DNA of 64,000 bases from NCBI GenBank assembly GCA_050288105.1, contig JBNKDE010000001.1, forward strand, positions 248,001 through 312,000, written 5' to 3'. Every line of letters starts with the position of its first letter. Position 1 is the stretch's first letter. The notes beneath the pieces were generated by a model. It did no database searches, had not been told where the DNA came from, and saw only the letters and a list, made by a program, of their open reading frames with translations. Positions 9,548-18,458 of this stretch are shown here, piece after piece. This DNA is from JACNJF01 sp050288105 (GTDB lineage: Bacteria; Pseudomonadota; Gammaproteobacteria; GCA-001735895). A program made the translations under genes and the position numbers.

Positions 9548-9586
9548 AAAAGCCCTGTATCTGTCAATCAGTCACAGGGCTTTTTT
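9548..9586 (+). terminator. Rho-independent terminator between convergent genes
   Basis: An 11-bp perfect stem (AAAAGCCCTGT, 9548-9558, with ACAGGGCTTTT, 9574-9584) and a T run to 9586. The left arm begins with four A, so it can also end transcripts of the cytochrome gene from the other strand. Confidence 0.9.
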
Positions 9587-9598
9587 ATTGCTACTTTA

Positions 9599-10222
9599 TT
9601 ACTGTAGGGTAGTCAGATAGGAAGTGACCGCTTCAATATCATCGTGGCTCAGGGTTCTGGCTACGGCGCTCATCTGTGTTTCCGCTCGTTTGACTACAGA
9701 AGAGGTATAGCTAGCCAGGGTTCTTTTCAGAAATTCAGCAGGTTGTCCGGCTACGCGAGGTAATTCTTCCTTACCATGTCCGTCGTGACCATGGCAGACA
9801 AAGCACCGGGTCTCAAATATTCTTTTGCCTGTTTCATATAACTCAGGTCGATAATGATCCTGCTTTTTGACTTTCTGGCTGGAATAGAACATTGCAATAT
9901 TTACGCGGTCTTCCGGCGACAGGATTTGAGCTATCTGATTCATGGTTTTGTTATTGCGCTTACCGCTTGCAAAATATTCAAACTGGCGGATGAGGTAGGT
10001 TGTATTTTGGCCAGCAAGATTTGGAATCGTGTCTTTTTTGCTGTTCCCATCGTCACCGTGACAGTATTTACATAAAAGCGCTCGAACATTGCCTGCCTCG
10101 ATTGACGATGCAGTTTTGGCACGACTCGAAGTTATTTGTTCAAGGGTTTGTAAGAGTTGCAGCTCATCTGCCTGAAGAGGCGTTGTAAGCAACAGAAGGG
10201 CTAAAGGGATAAGGTACTTCAT
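9599..10222 (-). CDS. Dihaem cytochrome c (cytochrome c4-like)
   Basis: A 207-residue exported protein with a signal peptide (MKYLIPLALLLLTTPLQA) and two c-type haem sites, CKYCH at residue 51 and CFVCH at residue 140. Each half has the cytochrome c4/c553 layout: CxxCH followed by GxDG, then NLAGQ or RVAGQP, and a distal methionine candidate (TMNQIA; TQMSAVA). Such proteins carry electrons in the periplasm between the bc1 complex, dehydrogenases and terminal oxidases; in a sulfur oxidiser they are also acceptors for sulfur-compound oxidation. It is a single-gene unit. Confidence 0.88.
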   Translation of the reverse strand: MKYLIPLALLLLTTPLQADELQLLQTLEQITSSRAKTASSIEAGNVRALLCKYCHGDDGNSKKDTIPNLAGQNTTYLIRQFEYFASGKRNNKTMNQIAQILSPEDRVNIAMFYSSQKVKKQDHYRPELYETGKRIFETRCFVCHGHDGHGKEELPRVAGQPAEFLKRTLASYTSSVVKRAETQMSAVARTLSHDDIEAVTSYLTTLQ

Positions 10223-10333
10223 AATTTCCTTGCTTAATTTTTACTGGGTTGTATAGACTAAAATTCTAACACAGCCAGAGTTTAATGGCTTTCTTAACGA
10301 ATGTTTAATGAAAACTGTGCTAGACATCTCACA

Positions 10334-11017
10334 TTAGCGTCTAAACACGCTCATCCAGCGCCAGAAATTTAACAGTGAAGCCAGCGCGCCCGCAACATAG
10401 GTCCAGGCTGCTGCTTTCAGGATTTGCTGAGCGGCCGGTATTTGATTCGACTGCAGGTAGCCTGATTTAAGCATTGGCATTGCCTTGTTAAAGCTGGCAT
10501 CCAGCTCCACCGGTAATGTAATAAGCTGAACGATAACACCGAAGCCGATAATCAGAAAAGCTCCAGTAAAATTGATGAGTGCGACTGAAGGCGCTTTGGT
10601 AAGTACAACCAGAATTGGCGCGCTAAATAATAGAAAAGACCCAATCCGACTGGCCCATACCGAGCTGTAGGCGAGCCGACTGCGCCATTCGAATAAAGGT
10701 TCCTTAGCCGCGTGCTGCAGGGCGTGCCCACACTCATGCGCGGCTACGGTGATTGCCGTCAGTGTTTTAGCACCGAATTTGTCTTTGCTGAGTCGAACGC
10801 ATTGGGCTTCTGGATCGTAATGATCACCCATCTCGGTCGCTTCGACCTTAATGTGAGCAAGGTCGAAACGATCTAACAGGTGTCTTGCGAACTCACCACC
10901 CGTACCCGGAAAATTTTTTTCATCGCTACGGTTATAGCGTGCCAGCACGGATTTCACCCAGTACTGGGGCAGGAAGACCAGGGCGAGTAACAACAGCACA
11001 AGCAGGATATAAATCAT
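10334..11017 (-). CDS. Membrane zinc metallopeptidase, YugP family
   Basis: A 227-residue protein with an N-terminal membrane helix (residues 1-16), the zinc-binding motif HECGH at residues 94-98 (AAHECGHALQHA), and hydrophobic segments around residues 118-140, 145-170 and near the C-terminus. This layout matches the neutral zinc metallopeptidase family 2 (YugP-like). The physiological substrate in this family is not known. It is monocistronic, divergent from the P-loop ATPase gene. Confidence 0.85.
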   Translation of the reverse strand: MIYILLVLLLLALVFLPQYWVKSVLARYNRSDEKNFPGTGGEFARHLLDRFDLAHIKVEATEMGDHYDPEAQCVRLSKDKFGAKTLTAITVAAHECGHALQHAAKEPLFEWRSRLAYSSVWASRIGSFLLFSAPILVVLTKAPSVALINFTGAFLIIGFGVIVQLITLPVELDASFNKAMPMLKSGYLQSNQIPAAQQILKAAAWTYVAGALASLLNFWRWMSVFRR

Positions 11018-11149
11018 GCCGCATTTTAACCTGATTTATTTCAGGTTGACAGGAGACAGTAGCCAGCCTGAGTAGGACAGGGTGTGGATTATTTCTTCAC
11101 CTGTCGAATTCAGGCATAATCGCCTTTTTTGCATTGACTGGAGCATTAC

Positions 11150-11998
11150 TTGAAATTTTCGCTTGAAGAATTCCGCGCCTGGGAACATAAAAAGGTCACT
11201 CTGGTCGGCATGTCGGGTGTCGGTAAATCTTATCTCTCCACCATGTTACGCGATGGCAGTAACTGGTTCCATTATTCCGGAGATTACCGCATCGGTACAC
11301 GATATCTGGATGAGCCGATTATGGATATGATCAAGCAGCAGGCGATGCAGGTTCCCTTTCTGAAGGAGTTGCTGCGTAAGGACTGGATATATATCCGCAA
11401 TAATATCAAGGTGCATGATCTGGGGCCGGTACTTAGCTTTGTGGGCAAGCTGGGCAACCCGGAACTGGGCGGGGTAGAACTGGAAGATTTTATCAAGCGA
11501 CAGGCGCAATATCGTCAGGCCGAGATTGATACCATGTACGATGTGCCAGAGTTTATCCGCAAGGCACAGGAAATCTACGGCTATCCACATTTTGTCAATG
11601 ATGTAGGCGGGAGCCTGTGCGAGCTGGAAGAGCCAGCTGTGATGGAAATGCTGACCCAATGTTCGCTTATTCTTTACATCAAGGTGACCAATCAGGAAGA
11701 GGAAAACAAGCTGATTGAAAGAGCTGTCAGTTCACCCAAACCGCTGTATTATCGACCGGAATTTTTGCAGCAGCATCTGGCTATGTACTTAGAGGAAAGC
11801 GGGCTTAGCTATGCAGCCGAGATGGATCCTGATGATTTCGCACGCTGGGTATTTCCACGTCTGTTCCGTTCACGTTTACCACGCTATGAAGAGATAGCCC
11901 GCCAGGGTTATACGGTAACCTCAGAAGAGGTGGCCCTGGTCAAAAACGAGTCTGACTTTATGCGCCTTCTAGAAATCGCGATAGAGAGGCAAAGCTGA
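11150..11998 (+). CDS. P-loop ATPase linked to metA
   Basis: A 282-residue soluble protein with a clear Walker A motif near its N-terminus (LVGMSGVGKSYLS, about residues 19-31). The central region has HFVNDVGGSLCELE, which may hold the Walker B-equivalent acid. I know of homologues annotated only as ATPases. The start is TTG at 11150 with a strong GGAG six bases upstream and no ATG near. Its stop overlaps the metA start (TGATG), so the two proteins are translationally coupled; a role in methionine or homoserine metabolism is an inference from this coupling. Confidence 0.65.
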   Translation: MKFSLEEFRAWEHKKVTLVGMSGVGKSYLSTMLRDGSNWFHYSGDYRIGTRYLDEPIMDMIKQQAMQVPFLKELLRKDWIYIRNNIKVHDLGPVLSFVGKLGNPELGGVELEDFIKRQAQYRQAEIDTMYDVPEFIRKAQEIYGYPHFVNDVGGSLCELEEPAVMEMLTQCSLILYIKVTNQEEENKLIERAVSSPKPLYYRPEFLQQHLAMYLEESGLSYAAEMDPDDFARWVFPRLFRSRLPRYEEIARQGYTVTSEEVALVKNESDFMRLLEIAIERQS

Positions 11999-13071
11999 TG
12001 CCTATTGTCGCGCACAATAATTTACCCGCATTTGAACGCCTGCGGGAAGAAGGCATTAACATCCTGGATTCAGCGCGCGCTTTTAACCAGGACATCCGGG
12101 AGTTGCATATCGGGCTATTAAATATGATGCCCGACGCTGCATTGAAAGCGACCGAGATGCAGTTTTTTCGCCTGATCGGGGATAGCAACCCGATTGCCCA
12201 GTTTTATGTGTATCCCTTTACGCTGGATGCGTTACCACGTAGTGCAGAAGCTAAGGCCCATATCGATGCCTATTATGAAAAGTTTGAAGATATTAAACAG
12301 CAGGGACTGGATGCGCTCATCATTACCGGCGCGAATGTGACCGGGCCGGAATTATCGACTCAGCCTTTCTGGGGGCCGCTGATTGAAGTGGTCGACTGGG
12401 CGCATGAGAACGTGACCTCCACACTTTGCTCCTGCCTGGCGACGCATGCGGTGCTGGAATTCCGCTATGCACAGAAGCGCCATCCACAGAAGGCCAAGAA
12501 ATGGGGCGTTTTCAGGCATCAGCTGACGCGCCAGAAGCACCCATTGACGGTCGATATCAATACCAGTTTTGATGTCCCACATTCGCGCTGGAATGAGGTA
12601 TATCCGGAACAGTTCAGAGCAGCCGGACTACATATACTCGCAACCGAAGAGGATGATGGTTGTGTGCATCTGGCAACCAGTGAAGATGGTATACGTACCG
12701 TGTTTTTTCAGGGGCATCCGGAATACGATACGATTTCATTAATCAAGGAATTCAAGCGAGAAGTCATGCGTTTTATCGCGGGTGAGCTGGCAGAGTTCCC
12801 CCCCTTTCCAGAAAACTATTTCAGTCTTTTTGAGCAGGCTGTGTTCAGGGAGTATCGCTATAACCTGTTGCAGGCAATGGCTGCGGACAGGGAGCTGCCC
12901 GAGTTCCCGGAAGCGATGATTATTCCGAATTTAAGCAATAGCTGGTGCGATACCGCGGATGCAGTGATGGGTAACTGGATGGGACTGATTTACCAACTGA
13001 CGCACAAGGACCGTAAAATTCCGTTCATGGATCATATCGATATCAATAATCCATTAAACCTGAATAGTTAA
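11998..13071 (+). CDS. metA: Homoserine O-acyltransferase (MetA family)
   Basis: A 357-residue MetA-family enzyme that acylates homoserine at the first committed step of methionine synthesis. Seen in sequence: IGLLNMMPDAALKATEMQFFRLIG near residues 38-61, the LIITGANV block, the catalytic cysteine in TSTLCSCLATHAVLEF, and FQGHPEYDTISLIKEF carrying the catalytic histidine region and Glu. The MetA fold is amidotransferase-like. Whether succinyl-CoA or acetyl-CoA is the donor cannot be told reliably by eye. It is coupled to the upstream ATPase through a one-base overlap. Confidence 0.92.
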   Translation: MPIVAHNNLPAFERLREEGINILDSARAFNQDIRELHIGLLNMMPDAALKATEMQFFRLIGDSNPIAQFYVYPFTLDALPRSAEAKAHIDAYYEKFEDIKQQGLDALIITGANVTGPELSTQPFWGPLIEVVDWAHENVTSTLCSCLATHAVLEFRYAQKRHPQKAKKWGVFRHQLTRQKHPLTVDINTSFDVPHSRWNEVYPEQFRAAGLHILATEEDDGCVHLATSEDGIRTVFFQGHPEYDTISLIKEFKREVMRFIAGELAEFPPFPENYFSLFEQAVFREYRYNLLQAMAADRELPEFPEAMIIPNLSNSWCDTADAVMGNWMGLIYQLTHKDRKIPFMDHIDINNPLNLNS

Positions 13072-13197
13072 CGGAAACCCTGCGGCAGCTTCGAATACCA
13101 TTCGCTGCGGCTGTGAGGAAATTTCGCCCTCGCGCTGAGATTCCAAACTCTGCTAGAGTAGTCCATATGACTTCAATTTTAGCCGAGTTTGCAACTC

Positions 13198-15030
13198 ATG
13201 ATTGAAACAGAGATAGGTTTTCACGCCTGGTTTGTGATGCTGCTGGTGGTGCTGGCACTGTTTCTGTTTGCCAACGAAAAGCTACCTATTGCCAGTTCCA
13301 GTCTGTTTATCCTGATTCTGTTGTTACTGGTATTCCAGATTTTCCCTTATCAGACAGCACAGGGGGCCTACCCACCTGAACAGTTTTTAACCGGTTTCGG
13401 ACACAAGGCATTGATTGCTGTGTGCGCCCTGATGATTGCAGGGCAGGGGCTGGTACGTACAGGAGCACTGGAGCCGGTTGGGCGCGTACTGGCCAGATAC
13501 TGGTCCAGGAGTCCGCTGTTTATTTTTTTATTGACGCTACTGAGTGCGGCCTTACTGAGTGCCTTTGTCAACAACACACCGATAGTCATTTTACTGTTAC
13601 CCATTCTGATCAGTGTCTCGTTAAAAACGGCATCCTCTGCGTCTTCCTTACTCATGCCGGTAGGGTTTGCTACGCTGATGGGTGGTATGGCAACTACCAT
13701 TGGTACCTCGACCAATTTACTGGTTGTTTCGTTTGCCAGTGAACTGGGTTTACGCGATTTCGGTATGTTTGATTTTGTGGTGCCGGCACTGATCGCTGGC
13801 GGAGTGGGCATACTGTACCTCTGGATCGTGGCGCCGCGCATCGTACCGCACCGTGACCCGATCATGCCTTCAACCTCTGCACGCATATTTACTGCGCAAT
13901 TACGTATTATTGAGGGCGGTTTTGCTGATGGTGCGACGCTGGCGGAAGTCATTGAGAAAACCGAAGGCAAGCTACAGGTACATGAAATTTATCGCGGTAA
14001 GGAAGGCGTACGCCTGACGCCGCTACCCGACATTAGCCTGCGTGCAGAAGACTATATTGTGGCCAGGGATACCCCGGAGAATCTCAAATCTTTTGAAGCG
14101 CTGATAGGGGCAAGATTATACGCACAGGATGAACCGGTTGATGAAGATCATCCGCTTATGGATAACAATCAGCAAATTGCTGAAGTGGTAGTCGTGCCCG
14201 GCTCAAGTCTGGAGGGAAGATCGTTGAAGGCTGCGCGATTTACCAGTCGTTACCAGATGCTGGTGCTGGCATTACACCGAGCCAAGCGCTGGAAACGCCA
14301 GAAAGATACGCGTCATCCCGAGGAGGTCGAGCTGGATGCTGGTGACGTGGTTCTGGTTCAGGGCTCACGCGATAGCCTGACCCGAATGAAAGCCAGTCGT
14401 AACCTGCTGGTGCTGGACGCAAGTACCGATCTTGCCCGTTCTAACAAGGCCTATGTTGCGTTATCTATAATGCTGTTTATTGTCGCCACTGCCGCTGGCG
14501 GTGTGCTGTCAATCGAGATCAGCGCTCTGGTTGGCGTGTTCCTGATGTTACTAACCGGTTGTCTGCGCTGGCGAGATGCGCGTAGTGCGTTAAGTGTTCC
14601 GGTTATTCTCATTATCGTGACTTCGCTGGCGATGGGTAACGCCCTGTTACAGACTGGTGCGGCAGATTTTCTGGCACAGCAATATGTGCAGCTGACTCAT
14701 GGCTGGTCCGCGACCTGGGTATTGAGCGGTCTGATGTTATTGATGGCGCTGCTCACTAACGTGGTCTCTAATAATGCGGCAGCGGTTATTGGTACCCCGA
14801 TTGCAATGGGTATTGCGCAACAGCTAGGTTTGAATGCTGAACCATTTGTCCTGGCGGTATTGTTCGGGGCCAATATGAGTTTTGCAACACCGATGGCGTA
14901 TCAAACTAATTTGCTGGTGATGAATGCAGGTAATTATCGTTTCAATGACTTTGTTAAAGTCGGTATACCGCTAACCCTGCTGATCTGGATAACGCTCACA
15001 CTGGTGTTGCCCTGGTGGTACCAGCTGTAA
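13198..15030 (+). CDS. SLC13-family (DASS) transporter with RCK/TrkA-C domains
   Basis: A polytopic membrane protein of about 610 residues. N-terminal hydrophobic segments (residues 8-200) contain FVNNTPIVILLLPIL and the ATTIGTSTNLLV signature typical of divalent anion:sodium symporters. Two cytoplasmic TrkA-C (RCK_C) domains lie in the middle (about 220-400; AEVVVVPGSSLEGRSLKAA is the start of the second). A second transporter half follows with VVSNNAAAVIGTPIAM. Such fused proteins often carry sulfate or dicarboxylates; sulfate export or import would fit a sulfur oxidiser but is inference. A TTG at 13189 would add three residues; I chose the ATG. Confidence 0.82.
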   Translation: MIETEIGFHAWFVMLLVVLALFLFANEKLPIASSSLFILILLLLVFQIFPYQTAQGAYPPEQFLTGFGHKALIAVCALMIAGQGLVRTGALEPVGRVLARYWSRSPLFIFLLTLLSAALLSAFVNNTPIVILLLPILISVSLKTASSASSLLMPVGFATLMGGMATTIGTSTNLLVVSFASELGLRDFGMFDFVVPALIAGGVGILYLWIVAPRIVPHRDPIMPSTSARIFTAQLRIIEGGFADGATLAEVIEKTEGKLQVHEIYRGKEGVRLTPLPDISLRAEDYIVARDTPENLKSFEALIGARLYAQDEPVDEDHPLMDNNQQIAEVVVVPGSSLEGRSLKAARFTSRYQMLVLALHRAKRWKRQKDTRHPEEVELDAGDVVLVQGSRDSLTRMKASRNLLVLDASTDLARSNKAYVALSIMLFIVATAAGGVLSIEISALVGVFLMLLTGCLRWRDARSALSVPVILIIVTSLAMGNALLQTGAADFLAQQYVQLTHGWSATWVLSGLMLLMALLTNVVSNNAAAVIGTPIAMGIAQQLGLNAEPFVLAVLFGANMSFATPMAYQTNLLVMNAGNYRFNDFVKVGIPLTLLIWITLTLVLPWWYQL

Positions 15031-15038
15031 CTGACCGA

Positions 15039-15554
15039 TTACATCTCTGTTAATAGCGTAATCTTTTTCACCATGTCATCAGAGTCCCAGTCGATCGCAC
15101 CAAAAAGGGTAAATATAATATTGCCCTGTTTATCCAGAATGAAATTTGCCGGTGCAGCGAATACCTTCCACTGACCTACTGTAGCACCGTCGGCATCCAG
15201 CAGTACCGGAAAATCGACCGGCACCTGCTGTAAAAAGTCAGCAACTTCTTCCCGGCTTTCAGCCATATTTACCGTCACAATCTTAAAAGGCTTGCCCTGC
15301 ATTTTCTTTATCAGGCTATTCATGGTCGGCATTTCCTTACGGCAGGGGGTGCAGTAGGTCGCCCAGAACTGGACCAGCACTATGTTCCCTTTATAGTCTT
15401 TTAAGGAATGCATGTTGCCCTGCAGATCGGGCAGGGTAATTTCAGTCTGGCTCAGGTTTCCTGTATAAGGCTTTAACTGACCACTGGCGGCGAATGCCTG
15501 GTATCCATACACACTTAAACAGATTGTTAATATCAGGGTGCTAATTTTTTTCAT
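15039..15554 (-). CDS. TlpA-like thiol-disulfide oxidoreductase
   Basis: A 171-residue exported thioredoxin-fold protein: signal peptide (MKKISTLILTICLSVYGYQAFA), then the redox site CTPC in FWATYCTPCRKEMP and the late cis-proline region PANFILDKQG. TlpA-type proteins reduce apo-cytochrome c or other periplasmic cysteines. It starts on the last base of the upstream hydrolase-like gene, so the two are coupled. Its second half is clearly similar to the C-terminal domain of the larger protein at 17202-18458, where both domains are one chain. Confidence 0.85.
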   Translation of the reverse strand: MKKISTLILTICLSVYGYQAFAASGQLKPYTGNLSQTEITLPDLQGNMHSLKDYKGNIVLVQFWATYCTPCRKEMPTMNSLIKKMQGKPFKIVTVNMAESREEVADFLQQVPVDFPVLLDADGATVGQWKVFAAPANFILDKQGNIIFTLFGAIDWDSDDMVKKITLLTEM

Positions 15555-16324
15555 TAATTCGCTGGTCTCAGAAGTTTAATATTGCTATCGATTATATGAT
15601 GCAGATCGAGGGTGGATTGCTCCTCCGTCGGGGTTTTATCATTACGCAGGTAAAAGAAGCCTCTTACCCCCTTGATCAGATCAGTGCTAACCTGACTACC
15701 GGACTCGGACAGTCGTTGTGTTAAGTAAGGCAGTCCCCAACGATTAGGTGTTCTTTCTCCCTCCAGCACCCTGATTGGATGCCTGGAGTGTCCGATCGCA
15801 TCAATGTAAACGGGCTCGGAGCCCGGTACTGGTGTGGATTTGTTAATTCTGGGGGTTATCAACAGTGCGCCCTTGAGTGGTGTCATTGCAATAACATCAG
15901 GTTCAGCCAGCCCTTTTAGCACAGGGACGGCTGCTCTTGCGCCACCGACCAGATAGACCTGGCTGGCCTGAGATTCTTCGATAATGTGCTGGATAACCCT
16001 GGCCACTTCCTGAGATGGTACTTTACCAATATTGGAAGCGGTAGGGGAAAGGAAATGTGCACTCAGCATATCCGGGAAGAAGGTTTGATACCCCAGCTCG
16101 ACCAGATTGCGCGCAGTGCTAAATTCAGCAGTTTCTTCGCCCTGATTACAGGCAAACCAGATCAGTGCAGTCTGTCCAAATTCACCGATATGTAGAATAT
16201 CAATCTCGGCATCTTCGCTAACCACCAGTGACTCTATTTCTTCAGCCCTGAGCGGTGAGATAGCCATCATCAATACATAACAGAGCAGCAAAAGCAGACG
16301 ATGAACAGTGGGAGATTGGGTCAT
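15554..16324 (-). CDS. Exported alpha/beta-hydrolase-like protein
   Basis: About 256 residues if translation starts at the ATG at 16324, which puts a signal peptide (RLLLLLCYVLMM, ending near SPLRA) at the N-terminus; the longer reading frame to 16408 adds 28 residues that would hide it. The body has an alpha/beta-hydrolase-like pattern: ALIWFACNQGE as an early strand-turn, a nucleophile-elbow-like position VYLVGGARAAVP with alanine rather than serine, and a possible late histidine near DLHHIID. The catalytic serine therefore looks absent. It matches the N-terminal part of the fused protein at 17202-18458 in layout. The function is unknown; a binding role in cysteine redox chemistry is a guess. 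Confidence 0.55.
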   Translation of the reverse strand: MTQSPTVHRLLLLLCYVLMMAISPLRAEEIESLVVSEDAEIDILHIGEFGQTALIWFACNQGEETAEFSTARNLVELGYQTFFPDMLSAHFLSPTASNIGKVPSQEVARVIQHIIEESQASQVYLVGGARAAVPVLKGLAEPDVIAMTPLKGALLITPRINKSTPVPGSEPVYIDAIGHSRHPIRVLEGERTPNRWGLPYLTQRLSESGSQVSTDLIKGVRGFFYLRNDKTPTEEQSTLDLHHIIDSNIKLLRPAN

Positions 16325-16455
16325 AGATAAAATTCGCTGTATTTGCCTGGTTAAAACGCATTCTAGTACAGTTCCTATAGCATAGTCCGATCTGTCGGGT
16401 AGCTGCAATGATATGTATCATCTGTTGCTAATATTCAGATTTCACTTGCACAGAA

Positions 16456-16507
16456 AATGTTCTCGCTTTATTCTCAGTGCCTACCGAGAAGATAATGAGA
16501 AAACATT
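16456..16507 (+). promoter_or_regulatory. Nested dyad before lexA, candidate LexA operator
   Basis: Four copies of one 5-mer are arranged symmetrically: TTCTC at 16460 and 16471, then GAGAA at 16486 and 16497, i.e. TTCTC-N6-TTCTC-N10-GAGAA-N6-GAGAA. Each pair is spaced 11 bp, one helical turn, and the outer arms extend to AATGTT (16456) and AACATT (ending 16507), just before the lexA ATG. No CTGT-N8-ACAG box of the Escherichia type is present. The site lies between lexA and the divergent hydrolase-like gene and could control both. Confidence 0.55.
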
Positions 16508-17107
16508 ATGCTGACTACTCAAGAACAAAATACACTTCAATTTATTCGTAACTATATCGCTCAGTTTGGTTATGCCCCCAAGTTTAAGGAGATTGGCACC
16601 GCGATCGGGGTGAACTCTCAGGGCACTATCCATCGCTATGTCCAGTCACTGGAGGATAAGGGTTACATCAATCGTGCCAAGGGTAATTCCCGGGGTATGA
16701 GCCTGGTGGAATTGCCGCTGGTGAGTCCGCCAGTGATTCCTCTGGTAGGCAAGATAGCGGCAGGCTTACCGATAGAGGCCATAGAAGATCATCAGGAACT
16801 CAACCTGTCAGAGATGTTTATGGGGCCAGACCTGTTTGCTCTGCGAGTGACAGGGGACTCCATGATGGATGTCGGCATACTGGATAATGATTATGTCATT
16901 ATCAAGAAACAGCCCATCGCGCATGATGGCGATATTGTCGTCGCCATGATTGATAAGGTAGAAGCAACCTTAAAGCGATTCCGCAGAAGGAGTAACTCCG
17001 AAGTTGCATTAATTCCCGAGAACTCATCAATGGAGACTATGGTTTATTCAGCCGACAGAGTGACTATTCATGGTGTGCTGGTTGGCCAGATGCGCAATTA
17101 CCGCTAG
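16508..17107 (+). CDS. lexA: LexA repressor
   Basis: A 199-residue SOS repressor. An N-terminal winged helix-turn-helix (residues 1-65; APKFKEIGTAIGVNSQGTIHRYVQSLEDKGYI) is followed by the S24 self-cleaving domain. The cleavage bond is A85-G86 in KIAAGLPIEA, the catalytic serine is S118 in TGDSMMDVGI and the lysine is K156 in EATLKRF. Activated RecA promotes its self-cleavage and so induces DNA-damage genes. The wing helix differs from the Escherichia type, in keeping with the absence of that type of operator upstream and the presence of a different repeated TTCTC dyad. Confidence 0.92.
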   Translation: MLTTQEQNTLQFIRNYIAQFGYAPKFKEIGTAIGVNSQGTIHRYVQSLEDKGYINRAKGNSRGMSLVELPLVSPPVIPLVGKIAAGLPIEAIEDHQELNLSEMFMGPDLFALRVTGDSMMDVGILDNDYVIIKKQPIAHDGDIVVAMIDKVEATLKRFRRRSNSEVALIPENSSMETMVYSADRVTIHGVLVGQMRNYR

Positions 17108-17201
17108 TTAAGGGCTACCTTCTACCCCTTGGGGATAGCTCATATAGGTAAGTGTTGATGATAAAATTCGCAGCCGTTTAAACCCTGTCAATGGTTTCAA
17201 T

Positions 17202-18458
17202 ATGCTGCGTATTTATCTACTCATACTGCTTTTTACCGTTTTCCCTGCTCATGCTTACCAGAACCTGGAAATTGAACTCGATACAGGCAGCAGTTTAACG
17301 ATTAGTGAGTTTCAGGGAGAAGGGGATACTTTGCTTGTCTGGCTGCCGTCCGAACGGGGGCTGGGGCAGGGCTATTTCCAGGTGTCACTGGATCTTGCGG
17401 CAATGGATACCAGTGTATGGGCGGTCAATCTGCATGAGAGCTACATCATTCCAACAGGTAGGGGCAGTTTCCAGGATATCGATATGGAGGACCTGCTGGC
17501 TCTGATCAAGGTCGCTGAAGCGCACGGTTTTAAACAGGTTTACCTGCTCAGTACCGATCGAGGCGCTCAATTGACGCTGGATATCGCTTATCTGTGGCAA
17601 CAACAACATCCTCAGTCCAGCCTGTTACGCGGGCAGATTCTATTTTCACCTCAGTTGGTTAAAGGTAGAACAGAGATGGGGATGGATGCCCAGTACATTG
17701 ATGTTTCATCCTACAGTAACCTGCCGGTTTACCTGATTGTACCCCAGTACTCGACCAAGTTTGCCCGCGCCAGGGAGATTTCGCAACAGCTTGCGAAAGG
17801 TGGAAGTCAGGTTTTTATCCATCGCTTGAAGGATACCCAGGGAGGCTTTCATATGCGTCCTGAAGAGGACCTGAAACCAGCAGACATTGCATCGCGCGAG
17901 AATTTAGCGCAACTTCTTCAATCAGCGATCAGGCTAATGCGATCCTCCCCGGTAGCCTCCATCCAGCCGGGATATCAGTTCAGTGAATATAGCAAGGTCG
18001 ATAAATCACCTTTGAAAGTACCCGAGTTGCATGCCTATAAGGGCAATGTCAAACCACAGGGCCTGAAACTTAAAGATGTGAATGGAAACTGGTTTGATCT
18101 AGGGGACTCGAAAGGCGAAGTTGTGCTGGTCAATTTCTGGGCTACCTGGTGTGGGCCCTGCGTCGAAGAGGTACCTTCGCTTTCGAGGCTGGTTACTCGT
18201 ATGAAAGGCCGCCCTTTCAGGGTGGCAGCGGTGAATATTGGTGAGTCTGCAGAAACCATCAGACAATTTACCCGTGAAATCCCGGTGAACTTCGATATTT
18301 TGCTGGATTCTGATGGTGCCGCAGTACGCGACTGGAAAGTGTATGCCTATCCTTCAAATTACCTGATTGACCGTGAAGGAAATATCCGATATGCCTATCG
18401 TGGTGCACTTGAATGGGATGCCCCTGGTATCATACAGACCATTCAGTCACTGTTTTGA
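17202..18458 (+). CDS. Exported fusion: hydrolase-like domain + TlpA thioredoxin domain
   Basis: A 418-residue protein with a signal peptide (MLRIYLLILLFTVFPAHA). Residues about 20-250 form an alpha/beta-hydrolase-like domain (LLVWLPSERGLGQGYF; VYLLSTDRGAQLTLDIAY at the elbow position, with aspartate instead of the GxSxG serine). Residues about 275-418 form a TlpA/ResA-like thioredoxin domain with the active site WCGPC (FWATWCGPCVEEVP, about residue 313) and YPSNYLIDREGNIRY. The same two modules are encoded by separate genes on the opposite strand at 15039-16324. It probably reduces periplasmic disulfides. The role of the first domain is unknown. Confidence 0.78.
   Translation: MLRIYLLILLFTVFPAHAYQNLEIELDTGSSLTISEFQGEGDTLLVWLPSERGLGQGYFQVSLDLAAMDTSVWAVNLHESYIIPTGRGSFQDIDMEDLLALIKVAEAHGFKQVYLLSTDRGAQLTLDIAYLWQQQHPQSSLLRGQILFSPQLVKGRTEMGMDAQYIDVSSYSNLPVYLIVPQYSTKFARAREISQQLAKGGSQVFIHRLKDTQGGFHMRPEEDLKPADIASRENLAQLLQSAIRLMRSSPVASIQPGYQFSEYSKVDKSPLKVPELHAYKGNVKPQGLKLKDVNGNWFDLGDSKGEVVLVNFWATWCGPCVEEVPSLSRLVTRMKGRPFRVAAVNIGESAETIRQFTREIPVNFDILLDSDGAAVRDWKVYAYPSNYLIDREGNIRYAYRGALEWDAPGIIQTIQSLF

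Noticed and set aside
9553..9577. CTGT...ACAG resembling a LexA box
   Set aside because: The spacing is wrong, and these bases are the two arms of a rho-independent terminator between convergent genes.
11246..11659. 137-codon reading frame opposite the P-loop ATPase gene
   Set aside because: Composition and lack of any motif mark it as a shadow of the coupled ATPase gene, which has a Walker A site and a good ribosome site.
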